Shown here in pieces: positions 54,478-63,688 of a stretch of DNA of 64,000 nt (its first letter is position 1; each line of letters begins with the position of its first letter). The position numbers and the translations under genes are program-made. Origin of the DNA: Bifidobacterium parmae (GTDB taxonomy: Bacteria > Actinomycetota > Actinomycetes > Actinomycetales > Bifidobacteriaceae); NCBI RefSeq assembly GCF_002860365.1, contig NZ_NMWT01000003.1, positions 152,047 through 216,046 on the forward strand, written 5' to 3'. The notes beneath the pieces are model-generated. The model made no database searches. It saw only the letters and a list, made by a program, of their open reading frames with translations, and had not been told where the DNA came from.

Positions 54478-55815
54478 CTACAGCTTCGGCAGGTAGGTCT
54501 TGAGCTCGTACGCGGTGACCTGGCGGTTGTATTCCTCCCACTCCTGGCGCTTGTTGCGCAGGAAGTAGTTGAACGCGTGCTCGCCGAGCACGTCCGCCAC
54601 GAAATCGGACTTCTCCATGATCTTCAGCGCGGTGCCGAGCGAACGCGGCAACGGTTCGATGCCCATGGACTGGCGTTCCTCGTCGGTGAGCTCCCACACG
54701 TCGTCGCTCGTCGGCTCGGCCAGCGTCATCTGCTTCTCGATGCCGTCGAGGCCGGCGGCCAGCAGCACCGAGTACGCGAGGTACGGGTTGGCGACCGGGT
54801 CGAGGCCTCGGAACTCCATGCGCGCCGAATTGCCCTTGCCGGGCTTGTACTGCGGGATGCGCAGCAGCGCGGAACGGTTGTTGTGGCCCCAGCAGATGTA
54901 GCTCGGAGCCTCGTTGCCGCCCCACAGACGCTTGTACGAGTTCACGTACTGGTCGGTGACCGCGCAGATCTCCGCCGCGTGGTGGAGGATGCCGGCGGCG
55001 AACTGGCGGGCGGTCAGGGACATGTTGAACTCCTGGCCGGCCTCGTAGAACGCGTTCGCGTCACCTTCGAACAGGCTCAGATGCGTGTGCATACCTGAGC
55101 CGGGGGCGTCGGCGAGGGGCTTCGGCATGAAGCTCGCGTGGATGCCGCGTTCCAGCGAGATCTCCTTGACCACGGTGCGGAACGTCATGATGTTGTCGGC
55201 CGTCGTGAGCGCGTCCGCGTACCGCAGGTCGATCTCGTTCTGGCCGGGGCCCGCCTCGTGGTGCGAGTACTCCACCGAGATGCCCATCTGTTCGAGCATG
55301 TTCACGGTGGCGCGGCGGAAGTCCATGCCGGGGCTGCGCGGCACGTGGTCGAAGTAGCCGCCCTCGTCGATCGGCGTCGGAGCCTTCGACCAGTCCTCCT
55401 GCTGCTCGAACAGGTAGAACTCCATCTCGGGATGCACGTAGAACGTGAAGCCTTTCTCCTTCGCCTTGGCGAGCGAACGCTTCAGCACGTGACGCGGGTC
55501 GCCGAGGCTCGGCTCGCCGTCCGGGGTGAGCACGTCGCAGAACATGCGGGCCGTCCCCTGCGGCCCGCCGCGCCACGGCAGGATCTGGAAGGTGGAGGGA
55601 TCCGGCTTGACGATCATGTCATCCTCGGACACGCGCGTCATGCCCTCGATGGCCGAACCGTCGAATCCGAGCCCCTCCTCGAACGCAGCCTCCAGTTCCG
55701 CCGGCGCGATGGCCACGGACTTCAGCGTGCCGAGCACGTCCGTGAACCATAGACGAATGAAGCGCACGTCGCGTTCCTCGACGGTGCGCAGGGCGAACTC
55801 CTGTTGCTTATCCAT
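54478..55815 (-). CDS. glnA: Glutamine synthetase type I (alpha-like, no adenylylation site)
   Basis: 445 residues. GSI motifs: LGFDGSAIEGM, HPEMEFYLFE, HHEAGPGQNEID, KPLADAPGSGMHTHLS and NNRSALLRIPQY. Where GSI-beta enzymes have the NLYxLP tyrosine, this protein reads DDVWELTDEE, so it cannot be adenylylated there. The length and N-terminus (VRFIRLWFTDVLGTLKSVAI) match the GSI-alpha/GlnA2 group. GAGGA lies nine bases before the ATG. The gene lies beyond the his operon on the same strand but is separated by the oppositely oriented DUF2252 gene. Confidence 0.92.
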   Translation of the reverse strand: MDKQQEFALRTVEERDVRFIRLWFTDVLGTLKSVAIAPAELEAAFEEGLGFDGSAIEGMTRVSEDDMIVKPDPSTFQILPWRGGPQGTARMFCDVLTPDGEPSLGDPRHVLKRSLAKAKEKGFTFYVHPEMEFYLFEQQEDWSKAPTPIDEGGYFDHVPRSPGMDFRRATVNMLEQMGISVEYSHHEAGPGQNEIDLRYADALTTADNIMTFRTVVKEISLERGIHASFMPKPLADAPGSGMHTHLSLFEGDANAFYEAGQEFNMSLTARQFAAGILHHAAEICAVTDQYVNSYKRLWGGNEAPSYICWGHNNRSALLRIPQYKPGKGNSARMEFRGLDPVANPYLAYSVLLAAGLDGIEKQMTLAEPTSDDVWELTDEERQSMGIEPLPRSLGTALKIMEKSDFVADVLGEHAFNYFLRNKRQEWEEYNRQVTAYELKTYLPKL

Positions 55816-55872
55816 AGTGCCCAATCCTCACACCCACGTGTTAGGGCTTTGTTACCTCGGCGCACGTCACGC

Positions 55873-55878
55873 TACAGT
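55873..55878 (+). promoter_or_regulatory. -10 box of a probable leaderless transcript
   Basis: TACAGT, 7 bp before the DUF2252 ATG; no Shine-Dalgarno sequence. Confidence 0.5.
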
Positions 55879-55885
55879 GGTGCCC

Positions 55886-57334
55886 ATGAGCGAAGCTGCA
55901 CAAGACCATCTCACCCCGCTGGACCATCCTCCCGTCGACGTCACGTCATGGCGTCAGGCCGACTCCCCCCGCGAGCGTTCGCGCGCCGGCATCGCCGCCC
56001 GGGCGAAGGCGCCGCTCGAATCGCACGCCGTCTGGCAGGTGCGTTCCGGCCGCCGCGAGGCGATCGCCCTGCTCGAGGAGCAATCCGCGATCCGCGTGCC
56101 CGATCTGATTCCGCTGCGCTACAAGCGCATGAGCGCCAGCCCGTTCACGTTCTACCGCGGCACCGTGCTCATCATGACGAACGATCTGGCGGCCACGCCG
56201 GTCACCGGCATCCCCGTGCAGTGCGTGGGCGACGCGCATATCGGCAATTTCGGCATCTTCCGTTCCCCCTCCGCGCGTCTCGTGTTCGACATCAACGACT
56301 TCGACGAGACGGCGACCGGACCATGGGAGTGGGATCTCAAGCGTCTCGCCGTGTCCGTGGAGATCTGCGGGCGCGCGAACAAGCTCAAGGAGAAGGACAT
56401 CCGCGCCGCGGTGCTCCAGTGCACGCGCACCTACCGCGAGCGCATCAAATGGTTCTCCGAAATGGACTATCTCGACGCCTGGTACGAGCATCTCGACGTG
56501 GAGGAGACGCTCGACCGGTTCGAGACGACCGGGAGCGGCAAGCGCAACGGCACGCTGCACCAGGCCGCGATGAAGGCGCTGCTCAAGGACAACGACGCCG
56601 CCGCCGCGAAACTGTGCCGATTCAAAGACGGCAAGCTCAGGTTCAAGTCGAACCCGCCCGAACTCGTGCCGATCAACGAGCTCAGCGGCTATGCGGATCT
56701 CGACGCGCTGCAGGCCCGCCTCGACACGCTGTTCGCAAACTACCGCCACTCGCTGTACGAGGATCGACGCTGGGTGTTCGACCACTTCCGCTACCAGGAC
56801 GCGGCGCGCAAGGTCGTGGGCGTCGGCTCGGTGGGCCAGCGTGCCTGGGCGAGCGTGTGGATCGCGCGCGACATCGACGATCCGATGATGATCCAGATGA
56901 AGGAGGCCACGTATTCGGTGCTCGAGCACTACTGCGGCGCCTCCCCGTACTTGACGCACGGCGAACGCGTGGTGCAGGGCCAGAAGCTCATCCAATCCAC
57001 GGCGGACGTGCTGCTCGGCTGGACGAGCTTCCTCGCCGAGGACGGCAGGAAGCGCGACTACTACGTGCGCCAGCTGTGGAACGGCAAGGGGTCGATCGAC
57101 ATCGACAACCTCAATGCGACGGCGCTGTCCGATCTGGCGCGCATGTGCGCCTGGTGTCTCGCGCACGCGCACGCGCGCACCGGCGATTCGATCGCGATCG
57201 CGAACTATCTGGGCGGCTCCGACGAGTTCGACCAGGCGATCGCCTCGTTCGCCGTGAGCTACGCCGAGCAGAACGACGAGGACTACGCCGTCTTCAAGAA
57301 GATGATCAAAAAGGGCCAGCTCCCCTGCGCGTAA
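55886..57334 (+). CDS. DUF2252 protein (kinase-like fold)
   Basis: 482 residues. Diagnostic stretches are RMSASPFTFYRGT, VGDAHIGNFGIF, LVFDINDFDETATGPWEWDLKRLAVS and, late in the chain, CLAHAHARTGD. The GDxHxxNF ... FDxNDFD arrangement resembles the catalytic and metal-binding loops of aminoglycoside-phosphotransferase-like kinases; the substrate is unknown. Found in many actinobacteria. The gene runs opposite to its neighbours (his operon and glnA) and is followed by a 440-bp repeat field. Confidence 0.88.
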   Translation: MSEAAQDHLTPLDHPPVDVTSWRQADSPRERSRAGIAARAKAPLESHAVWQVRSGRREAIALLEEQSAIRVPDLIPLRYKRMSASPFTFYRGTVLIMTNDLAATPVTGIPVQCVGDAHIGNFGIFRSPSARLVFDINDFDETATGPWEWDLKRLAVSVEICGRANKLKEKDIRAAVLQCTRTYRERIKWFSEMDYLDAWYEHLDVEETLDRFETTGSGKRNGTLHQAAMKALLKDNDAAAAKLCRFKDGKLRFKSNPPELVPINELSGYADLDALQARLDTLFANYRHSLYEDRRWVFDHFRYQDAARKVVGVGSVGQRAWASVWIARDIDDPMMIQMKEATYSVLEHYCGASPYLTHGERVVQGQKLIQSTADVLLGWTSFLAEDGRKRDYYVRQLWNGKGSIDIDNLNATALSDLARMCAWCLAHAHARTGDSIAIANYLGGSDEFDQAIASFAVSYAEQNDEDYAVFKKMIKKGQLPCA

Positions 57335-57340
57335 CGGAAC

Positions 57341-57459
57341 GCTCCCGCCGACAGAATCCGATTCGCTCCATCCGACGAAATCCGATTCGCTCCCGCCGAC
57401 AGAATCCGATTCGCTCCCGCCGGCGGGAGCTGGCTCGCGAAGCGGGACTGAGGGTGGTC
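57341..57459. repeat. Bipartite hairpin repeat, copy F, with 24-bp tandem units
   Basis: Three 24-bp units (GCTCCCGCCGACAGAATCCG-type) occupy 57341-57412. They run into the minus-strand core: GCTCCCGCCGGCGGGAGC hairpin, GCTCGCGAAGC hairpin and GACCACCCTCAGTC head (to 57459). The array starts six bases after the DUF2252 stop. Confidence 0.85.
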
Positions 57460-57486
57460 AAGGTCACCCCGAACCACCCTCTCTCG

Positions 57487-57730
57487 GCACAATTATTCCC
57501 GGAAATCATCCCCGTCTTCCGGGAATAATTGCACTGAGACGACATCAGCACAAGAAATCCCGGACAATAAGCACCATTCCCGGGAATAATCGCACTGAAA
57601 CATCGTCAGCACAAGAAATCCCGGACAATAAGCACCATTCCCGGGAATAATCGCACTGAAACATCATCAGCACAAGAAATCCCGGAAGACTTGCGTGTCT
57701 TCCGGGATTTCTCGCGCCGGTTCATCGAGC
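57487..57730. repeat. Four 61-bp tandem repeats with exchanged hairpin arms
   Basis: Units start at 57487, 57548, 57609 and 57670. Unit 1 contains a matched hairpin with AATTATTCCCGG / CCGGGAATAATT arms; unit 4 contains a matched hairpin with GAAATCCCGG / CCGGGATTTC arms. Units 2 and 3 have the left arm of unit 4 and the right arm of unit 1, so they are hybrids. The field separates the DUF2252 gene from hisA. Confidence 0.9.
57676..57711 (-). terminator. Terminator of the his operon
   Basis: GAAATCCCGGAAGAC / GTCTTCCGGGATTTC, a 15-bp perfect stem within the fourth 61-bp unit, about 65 bp after the hisA stop. Confidence 0.75.
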
Positions 57731-57777
57731 GTCATCCTTCGGACGACATCCGGCACCTGCATGGTCTATTCCGATGA

Positions 57778-58503
57778 CTACCGGGCGACCTCAAGCGCCT
57801 CTTCGAGCGTGAACGCGCGCGCGTAGAGCGACTTGCCGAGAATCGCGGAGTCGACGCCGAGGTCGGCGAGCTTGCGGATGTTCCTCAGATCGTCGAGCTT
57901 GGAGATGCCGCCGGAGGCGGTCACCTTCGCGTCGGTGCGCTCGGCGACCTCGCGCAGCAGGTCGAGGTTCGGCCCGCTCATCATGCCGTCGCGCGCGACG
58001 TCGGTGACGACGTAGCGCGAACATCCGGCATCGTCGAGCATCTTCATCGTTTCGAACAGGTCGCCGCCTTCGCGCGTCCAGCCGCGCGCGGCGAGCGTGT
58101 GCCCACGCACGTCGAGGCCGACGGCCACGCGGTCGCCGTATTTCGCGATCGCCTTGCGGGTCCATTCCGGGTTCTCGAGCGCGGCGGTGCCGATGTTCAC
58201 GCGGGCGGCGCCGGCCTCGAGCGCGGCATCGAGCGACGCGTCGTCACGCACGCCGCCGGACATCTCGATGTTGACGCGATTGCCGAGCTCGTGGACGATC
58301 TCGCGCAGCTGGGCGCGGTTGTCGCCGGTGCCGAACGCGGCGTCGAGGTCGACCAGGTGGATCCATTCCGCGCCGGATTCGACCCACGTGCGCGCCGCCT
58401 CGAGCGGTGAGCCGTAGTCGGTTTCGGAGCCGGATTCGCCTTGGCGCAGGCGCACGGCCTTGCCGTCGCGCACGTCGACGGCGGGAAGCAGGGTGAGAGA
58501 CAT
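57778..58503 (-). CDS. hisA: Phosphoribosyl isomerase A (HisA, probably bifunctional PriA)
   Basis: 241 residues, (beta/alpha)8 barrel. [19 protein letters not shown] carries the first catalytic Asp; [12 protein letters not shown] and [10 protein letters not shown] follow; [17 protein letters not shown] carries the second catalytic Asp; [12 protein letters not shown] binds phosphate. In actinobacteria this enzyme (PriA) serves both histidine and tryptophan synthesis. Which activity dominates cannot be read. Last gene of the his operon, with GAGAAAGG before the ATG. Confidence 0.95.
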   Translation of the reverse strand: MSLTLLPAVDVRDGKAVRLRQGESGSETDYGSPLEAARTWVESGAEWIHLVDLDAAFGTGDNRAQLREIVHELGNRVNIEMSGGVRDDASLDAALEAGAARVNIGTAALENPEWTRKAIAKYGDRVAVGLDVRGHTLAARGWTREGGDLFETMKMLDDAGCSRYVVTDVARDGMMSGPNLDLLREVAERTDAKVTASGGISKLDDLRNIRKLADLGVDSAILGKSLYARAFTLEEALEVAR

Positions 58504-58606
58504 GATGGAAGCCTTTCTCGGGGATTGATACGGTTGACGAGATGGACGCTACGGCGGACCTACCTCGACGGCGGGCCGACCGGCGACGGCGACCGGCGAC
58601 GACCGG

Positions 58607-59251
58607 TCAGAACGTGGCGATCCAGTTCTCCAGGAGCTGGGCGCCCGCGTCGCCGGACTTCTCCGGATGGAACTGCGTGGCGGACAGCGGCCCGCGCTCG
58701 TAGGCGGCGACGAAGCGGCTGCGGCCGTATGTGCACCAGGTGACGTGGCTGTCGTCCGTGATCTCGATCTGGAGCCCGGACAGGTCCTTCGCCGTCGCCT
58801 CGTGCGCGGCGTAGGAGTGGACGAAGTAGAAGCGTTCGCTTTCCACGCCCTTGAGCAGCGTGGAGCCTTCCGCGCCTTCGACCGTGTCCCAGCCCATGTG
58901 CGGCACGACGTCCGCGTCGAGCGGGTCGACGGAGCCGCCGATCAGTCCGACGCCGGCGGCGTTCTCGCCATGCTCGTGACCGGTCTCGAACATCACCTGC
59001 TCGCCGACGCACACGCCGAGCACGGGGCGTCCGGCACGCAGGCGGTCGACGATCACGCGATCGCCCTGCACGTGGCGCAGGCCCTCCATGCAGGCGGCGA
59101 ACGCGCCGACGCCCGGCACGACGAGACCGTCGGCCTCGAGCGCCTGCCGGTAATCGGAGGTGAGCGTGGTGTCGACGCCGAGTCGGGCGAGCGCGCGCAC
59201 CATGGAGCGCACGTTGCCGAAACCATAATCGAATACGACCGCGGTGGTCAT
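58607..59251 (-). CDS. hisH: Imidazole glycerol phosphate synthase, glutaminase subunit
   Basis: 214 residues, class I glutamine amidotransferase supplying ammonia to HisF. DYGFGNVRSMVRAL N-terminus; nucleophile in PVLGVCVGEQVMFE; QFHPEKSG carries the catalytic His and Glu. The partner hisF is not in this window. AAGGAG lies eight bases before the ATG. It follows the acidic hypothetical gene by 31 bp. Confidence 0.95.
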   Translation of the reverse strand: MTTAVVFDYGFGNVRSMVRALARLGVDTTLTSDYRQALEADGLVVPGVGAFAACMEGLRHVQGDRVIVDRLRAGRPVLGVCVGEQVMFETGHEHGENAAGVGLIGGSVDPLDADVVPHMGWDTVEGAEGSTLLKGVESERFYFVHSYAAHEATAKDLSGLQIEITDDSHVTWCTYGRSRFVAAYERGPLSATQFHPEKSGDAGAQLLENWIATF

Positions 59252-59282
59252 GGTTCGTTCTCCTTCACTGCTGTTGCGGCGG

Positions 59283-60032
59283 TCAGTCGATGCTGGAGCC
59301 GCGGGTGGATCCGCCGCGCCCCATGCGCGTATGGTCGGCGATCACCTTCATCGCCTGATCGTGGTCCATGCTCCCCGAGTCGACCACTTCGAAGCCCTTC
59401 GTCTCCAACTGCGCGACGGTGGTGATGCCGAGCATGAGATCCTCCACGAACCGCGGCGTCGAGTTGAACAGGATGGGCGGGGCGAGCGTGGAGCCGGCCT
59501 GTCCGCCCGCGTACAAGGTGACTTCGAGCTTGTCGGCGCGGTTGACGCCGAGCACGACGCTCATCCCGCCGACGACGGTGGTGATGTCGCGTGCCGCGGC
59601 CTCGGGGGCGTCGCCGTCGAGGTTGCGCAGCACGGCGACGGCGCCCTGATTGGAGCCGATGCAGTCGGCGGAGACGTCGGACAGCTGGCAGAACGCGGCG
59701 AGCAACTGCGCCGACGCAATCCGCGTGACGAGCGCCGCCATCTTCGCCTTGTTGCCGAGCAGGCCCTGCAACGCGTCCTCGAAGCCCGTGGACGGGTCGA
59801 TCGAGGAGGCGTCGTCGGGGATGTCGATGCCGTCGATGTCCGGCAGGTCGCCGTCGGATGCGACGCCGTCGCCGGAAACGGCGGAATCGCCGGCGCCGCT
59901 CTCCTGCGCGAACTCCTTCTCGAAGCCCTCCATCGCCTTGGCGATGTCGTCGTCGGAAAGATGACCGTCGTCCGAATCGAAACCGTCGAAACCGTCGGCA
60001 CCGTGGTTCTTGTCGTCGTCCCAGCCGGACAT
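59283..60032 (-). CDS. Acidic protein of unknown function within the his operon
   Basis: 249 residues. Residues 1-85 are very acidic and low-complexity (DGFDGFDSDDGHLSDDDIAKAMEG, DGDLPDIDGIDIPDDASS). Residues 86-249 look folded (ALVTRIASAQLLAAFCQLSD, ITTVVGGMSVVLGV, FVEDLMLGITTVAQLETKGF). The ATG overlaps the hisB stop by one base (TGATG), so it is made with the histidine enzymes. No domain is recognised. Its place between hisB and hisH, without frameshifts, suggests a maintained role; it is not a known histidine enzyme. Confidence 0.75.
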   Translation of the reverse strand: MSGWDDDKNHGADGFDGFDSDDGHLSDDDIAKAMEGFEKEFAQESGAGDSAVSGDGVASDGDLPDIDGIDIPDDASSIDPSTGFEDALQGLLGNKAKMAALVTRIASAQLLAAFCQLSDVSADCIGSNQGAVAVLRNLDGDAPEAAARDITTVVGGMSVVLGVNRADKLEVTLYAGGQAGSTLAPPILFNSTPRFVEDLMLGITTVAQLETKGFEVVDSGSMDHDQAMKVIADHTRMGRGGSTRGSSID

Positions 60033-60634
60033 CACAGCGATCCCTTCGTGCTCGGGATCAGACCCTCGATGCGCGGATCGGGTTCGACGGCGAACCGCAG
60101 CGCACGCGCGAACGCCTTGAACTCGGCTTCGGCGATATGGTGCGGGTCGCGGCCGGCGAGCACCTGCAGATGCAGACAGATGCCGGCGTGCAATGCGATC
60201 GACTCCATGACGTGACGCACGAGCGAACCGGTGAAGTGGCCGCCCATCATGCAGTACTCGTAGCCTTCCGGCTCGCCGGTGCACACCACGTACGGGCGGC
60301 CGGAGATGTCGACGACGGCCTTGGCGAGCGCCTCGTCGAGCGGCACGGTGGCGTCGGCGAAGCGGCGGATGCCGCGCTTGTCGCCGAGCGCCTGCTTCAA
60401 CGCCTCGCCGAACACGATGGCCGTGTCCTCCACGGTGTGGTGCACGTCGATGTCGGTGTCGCCGTGCGCGTGGATCTTCAGATCGATGAGCGAATGCTTG
60501 CCGAGCGCGTTCATCATGTGGTTGTAGAACGGCACGGAGGTGTCGATGTCGGTCTGGCCGGTGCCGTCGAGGTTCAGTTCGAGGTCGATGTGCGACTCGC
60601 TGGTCTCACGGACGATGTGCGCGGTGCGCGCCAT
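60032..60634 (-). CDS. hisB: Imidazoleglycerol-phosphate dehydratase
   Basis: 200 residues, Mn-dependent dehydratase, the monofunctional form. [21 protein letters not shown] and [19 protein letters not shown] are the two metal-binding HHxxED regions of the duplicated fold; the second half has [17 protein letters not shown] and the counterpart IHAGxxHH-like segment. AAGGAG lies eight bases before the ATG. 73 bp after hisC. Confidence 0.96.
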   Translation of the reverse strand: MARTAHIVRETSESHIDLELNLDGTGQTDIDTSVPFYNHMMNALGKHSLIDLKIHAHGDTDIDVHHTVEDTAIVFGEALKQALGDKRGIRRFADATVPLDEALAKAVVDISGRPYVVCTGEPEGYEYCMMGGHFTGSLVRHVMESIALHAGICLHLQVLAGRDPHHIAEAEFKAFARALRFAVEPDPRIEGLIPSTKGSL

Positions 60635-60707
60635 GGTGTTGCTCCTTCGGAAAGTTGCTGGAAAGTCTGCGTTGCTGCGACGTCGGTCGGGATGTGGCCG
60701 TATGGCG

Positions 60708-61868
60708 TCATTCGGCTTCCACGCTGCGCAGGGTCTCGCGGAGCGCCTCGCGGAAGCGGGCCATCTCCTCGTCGGTGCCCATGCACACGCGCAGCCAGCC
60801 GTCCGGGCCGACGACGCGGATGAGCACGCCGCGCTTCAACAGTTCGTCGAAGATCGCGTCGCGCTTGTCGAAGCGTCCGCCGAACAGCAGGAAGTTCGAA
60901 CCGGATTCGGCGACCTCGAGATTGACGCCCTTGTAGGTCTGCTCCTTCAGCCATGCGGCGGTCGCCTCGCGGGTCTCGCGCAGGTGACCGACACGGCTCA
61001 GCTGCTCGTCGGTGTGTTCGAACGCGGCGAGGGCGGCGGCCTGCGTGACGGCGGACAGGTGGTACGGCATGCGCACGATGCGCACGCAGTCGATGATGCC
61101 CTTGGACGCGGCGAGGTAGCCGACGCGGGCGCCTGCGAACGCGAACGCCTTGCTCATCGTACGGCTGACGGCCAGGTTCGGATGGTCCTTGATGAGGCTG
61201 ACGGCGCTCGGCGTGCCGGGGTTGCGGAACTCCACATACGCCTCGTCGATGACGAGGATCGGGTGCACGCCTTCGCCGGCACCCTCCACCTCGGCGGTCT
61301 CGCAGGCGGCGAGGATGCGTTCGATGTCCTCCATCGGCAGCGGCGTGCCGGTCGGGTTGTTCGGGCTGGTGAGCAGCACCATGGACGGCTTGACCTCGTG
61401 GATCGCCTCGATGGTCTTCTCCACGTTCAGGGTGAAGTCCTCGTTGCGGTGGGCGAGCTTCCATCCGGTGAACGTGTCGCGCGCGTACTCCGGGTACATG
61501 GAGTACGTGGGGTCGGCGCCGAGCGCGGTACGGCCCGGGCCGCCGAACGCCTGGAACAGCTGGAGCATGATCTCGTTGGATCCGTTCGCGCCCCACAGCT
61601 CGTCCACGTCGAGACGCGTGCCGGATTCACGCGCGAGATAGTCGCTGAACGCCTTGCGCAGTTCGATGTGCTCGCGGTCCGGGTAGCGGTTCAGCGTGGG
61701 CGCGATCTCGCGCACGCGACGGGCGATCGTGTCGCAGACGGCCGGATCGGGCGCGTACGGGTTCTCGTTGACGTTGAGGCAGACGGGCACGTCGAGCTGC
61801 GGCGCGCCGTACGGCTCCTCGCCGATCAGATCGTTGCGCAAGGGCAGGTTCGAGGGGATGGCACTCAC
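60708..61868 (-). CDS. hisC: Histidinol-phosphate aminotransferase
   Basis: 386 residues, PLP enzyme of fold type [12 protein letters not shown] opening; [27 protein letters not shown] (PLP Asp and Tyr); [20 protein letters not shown] (Schiff-base Lys); C-terminal Arg in [17 protein letters not shown]. The ATG overlaps the hisD stop (ATGA). The length is normal. Confidence 0.96.
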   Translation of the reverse strand: MSAIPSNLPLRNDLIGEEPYGAPQLDVPVCLNVNENPYAPDPAVCDTIARRVREIAPTLNRYPDREHIELRKAFSDYLARESGTRLDVDELWGANGSNEIMLQLFQAFGGPGRTALGADPTYSMYPEYARDTFTGWKLAHRNEDFTLNVEKTIEAIHEVKPSMVLLTSPNNPTGTPLPMEDIERILAACETAEVEGAGEGVHPILVIDEAYVEFRNPGTPSAVSLIKDHPNLAVSRTMSKAFAFAGARVGYLAASKGIIDCVRIVRMPYHLSAVTQAAALAAFEHTDEQLSRVGHLRETREATAAWLKEQTYKGVNLEVAESGSNFLLFGGRFDKRDAIFDELLKRGVLIRVVGPDGWLRVCMGTDEEMARFREALRETLRSVEAE

Positions 61869-63262
61869 AGCAGACCGGCTTCCTTCTCCTGCTCGCGCAG
61901 GGTCTCCTTATCGTACGGGTCCTTGACGAAGCGGGACAGCACGCACTCGCCGTGGGCGGGCAGATCCTCGGACACGGCGAACGCGTTGATGCGCGCGGCG
62001 AGGGCCTTCAGTCCCTCCTCGTCGTATTCGATGACCTCGACGGGCTTCATGAACGTGTGCACGCCGAGGCCGGCGGCGAAGCGGGCGGTGCCGCCGGTGG
62101 GCAGCACGTGGTTGGAGCCGGACATGTAGTCGCCGAGCGGCACCGGCGAGTAGGGGCCGCGGAAGATGGCGCCCGCGTTCTTGATGCGCTTGACGACCTC
62201 GTCCGCGTTCGCGGTCTGGATCTCGAGGTGTTCGGCCGCGTAGGCGTTGGCCGCGTCGATGGACTGGTCGAGACCGTCGGTCAGGACGATGGCGGACTGC
62301 GTGCCGGAGAGGGACGTGTGGACGCGGTCGGCGTGCTCGGTGCGCGGCACGCGGTAGTTCAGGTTCTCCTGCACCTTCTCGGCAAGCTCCGGGGAGTCGG
62401 TGAACAGCACGGAGCCGGCGAGCTCGTCGTGCTCGGCCTGGCCGATGAGGTCGGCGGCGAGCAGGCTCGGGTTCGCGTCCTTGTCGGCGATGATGCCGAT
62501 CTCGGTGGGGCCGGCGACCGCGTCGATGCCGACGAACGCAGAGACGAGGGACTTGGCGGTGGCGACGAAGATGTTGCCCGGGCCGGTGATCTTGTCGACC
62601 GGATCGCACAGCACGGCGCCGTCCTGCGGTTCGGAGCCCTTCGCGCCGTAGGCGAACATGGCGATGGCCTGGGCGCCGCCCACCGCGTACACCTCCTTGA
62701 CGCCGAGGATGGCGCAGGTGGCGAGGATGGTCTTGTTCGGCAGGCCCTTGTCGTTGTCGCGGGCCGGCGGGGTCGCGATGGCGAGGGATTCAACGCCGGC
62801 GGCCTGCGCGGGCACGGAGTTCATGATGACGGAGCTCGGGTACACGGCCTTGCCGCCGGGCACATACAGGCCGACGCGCTGAATCGGAATCCAGCGTTCG
62901 GCGACGCGGGCGCCGGGCGCGAGATCGGTGTGGAAGTCCTTCGGCACCTGGTTGGCGGCGACGGCACGGGCGCGGCGCACGGATTCCTCGATGGCGGCGC
63001 GCACCTCCGGGTCGAGCGTGGTGAGCGCATCCTGGATGGCCTCTTCGGGCACGCGCAGGTGCTCGGGGCGCACGTGGTCGAACTTCTCCTCGAAGTCTCG
63101 CAGGGCGGCCGCGCCGCGCTCCTTGACGTCGTCGAGGATGGGGCGGACGAGGTCGGTGGCCTCGGAGGTGCCCATGGCGGCACGCGGCATCGCGGCCAGC
63201 AATTCGGCACGGGACAGGACTTGACCGCGAAGGTCGATGATTCGCATGATGTTCTCGCTCAT
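61865..63262 (-). CDS. hisD: Histidinol dehydrogenase
   Basis: 465 residues. Zn-dependent four-electron oxidation of histidinol to histidine. GLYVPGGKAVYPSSVIMN; AVGGAQAIAMFAYG; DKITGPGNIFVATAK; AGPTEIGIIADKDANP; LIGQAEHDELA and SGSNHVLPTGG carry the zinc and catalytic residues. The first gene of the operon. Two ATGs compete: MSENIMRIID has a TACGAT box 8 bp upstream (leaderless), and MRIID five codons later is the more usual beginning. I take the first. Confidence 0.95.
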   Translation of the reverse strand: MSENIMRIIDLRGQVLSRAELLAAMPRAAMGTSEATDLVRPILDDVKERGAAALRDFEEKFDHVRPEHLRVPEEAIQDALTTLDPEVRAAIEESVRRARAVAANQVPKDFHTDLAPGARVAERWIPIQRVGLYVPGGKAVYPSSVIMNSVPAQAAGVESLAIATPPARDNDKGLPNKTILATCAILGVKEVYAVGGAQAIAMFAYGAKGSEPQDGAVLCDPVDKITGPGNIFVATAKSLVSAFVGIDAVAGPTEIGIIADKDANPSLLAADLIGQAEHDELAGSVLFTDSPELAEKVQENLNYRVPRTEHADRVHTSLSGTQSAIVLTDGLDQSIDAANAYAAEHLEIQTANADEVVKRIKNAGAIFRGPYSPVPLGDYMSGSNHVLPTGGTARFAAGLGVHTFMKPVEVIEYDEEGLKALAARINAFAVSEDLPAHGECVLSRFVKDPYDKETLREQEKEAGLL

Positions 63263-63270
63263 AACAGCCC

Positions 63271-63276
63271 ATCGTA
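63271..63276 (-). promoter_or_regulatory. -10 box of the his operon promoter
   Basis: TACGAT on the minus strand, 8 bp before the hisD ATG. No leader peptide or attenuator was found in the 80 bp upstream. Confidence 0.45.
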
Positions 63277-63349
63277 ACAACGGCGATGGTTGGAATGACG
63301 CGGAATGTCCACTTTTCACCCGTATGGTGAGACATGTGCGGGTATGCGT

Positions 63350-63385
63350 GGACCCCCGGGAGCCGTGTGGCTCGACCGGGGGTCC
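63350..63385 (-). terminator. Terminator hairpin after the rRNA operon
   Basis: GGACCCCCGG / CCGGGGGTCC enclosing an inner GAGCC / GGCTC stem, starting 12 bp past the 5S 3' end. GC-rich without a U-run. Confidence 0.7.
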
Positions 63386-63397
63386 GTTTCACGTGTG

Positions 63398-63514
63398 GTG
63401 CGGCGGCGTGCTACTCTCCCACATCCTCTCGGGTGCAGTACCATCGCCGTGCCAGGTCTTAGCTTCCGGGTTCGGAATGGGACCGGGCGTCTCTCCTGGG
63501 CTATGACCGCCGCA
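63398..63514 (-). rRNA. rrf: 5S ribosomal RNA
   Basis: Read on the minus strand, the 5' end GCGGCGGTCATAGCCC pairs with the 3' end CGCCGCCGC. The internal CCCATTCCGAACCCGGAAG and GATGGTACTGCA blocks are the universal loop B/C and loop E regions. Ends are set by helix I to within two or three bases. Confidence 0.93.
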
Positions 63515-63688
63515 AATCTTCAATTGTGGGGCGAGGTGCTCCCGCTTCCTCGTATATCCCCTCGGGCTGGTGGTTTGGGGACCGGATGGTGGACGCCTGT
63601 GTTGATTGTCTTGTCGTGTCGTCACGGTTGCTCCGTGTCGTTCATGATTCGCAGAAGAGGTTGATGCCGTCCCAACCAGGGGTTGGGA

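Noticed and set aside
57487-57730. CRISPR-like array of 61-bp units
   Set aside because: Only four units, no unique spacers, and hairpin arms rather than constant repeats.
63380-63400. parS site (TTTCACGTG) beside the rRNA terminator
   Set aside because: Only the left half of the palindrome is present; the right half diverges and the site overlaps the 5S end.
63515-63688. tRNA gene in the 23S-5S spacer
   Set aside because: No cloverleaf, T-loop GTTCRA or CCA-adjacent stem could be found in either orientation.
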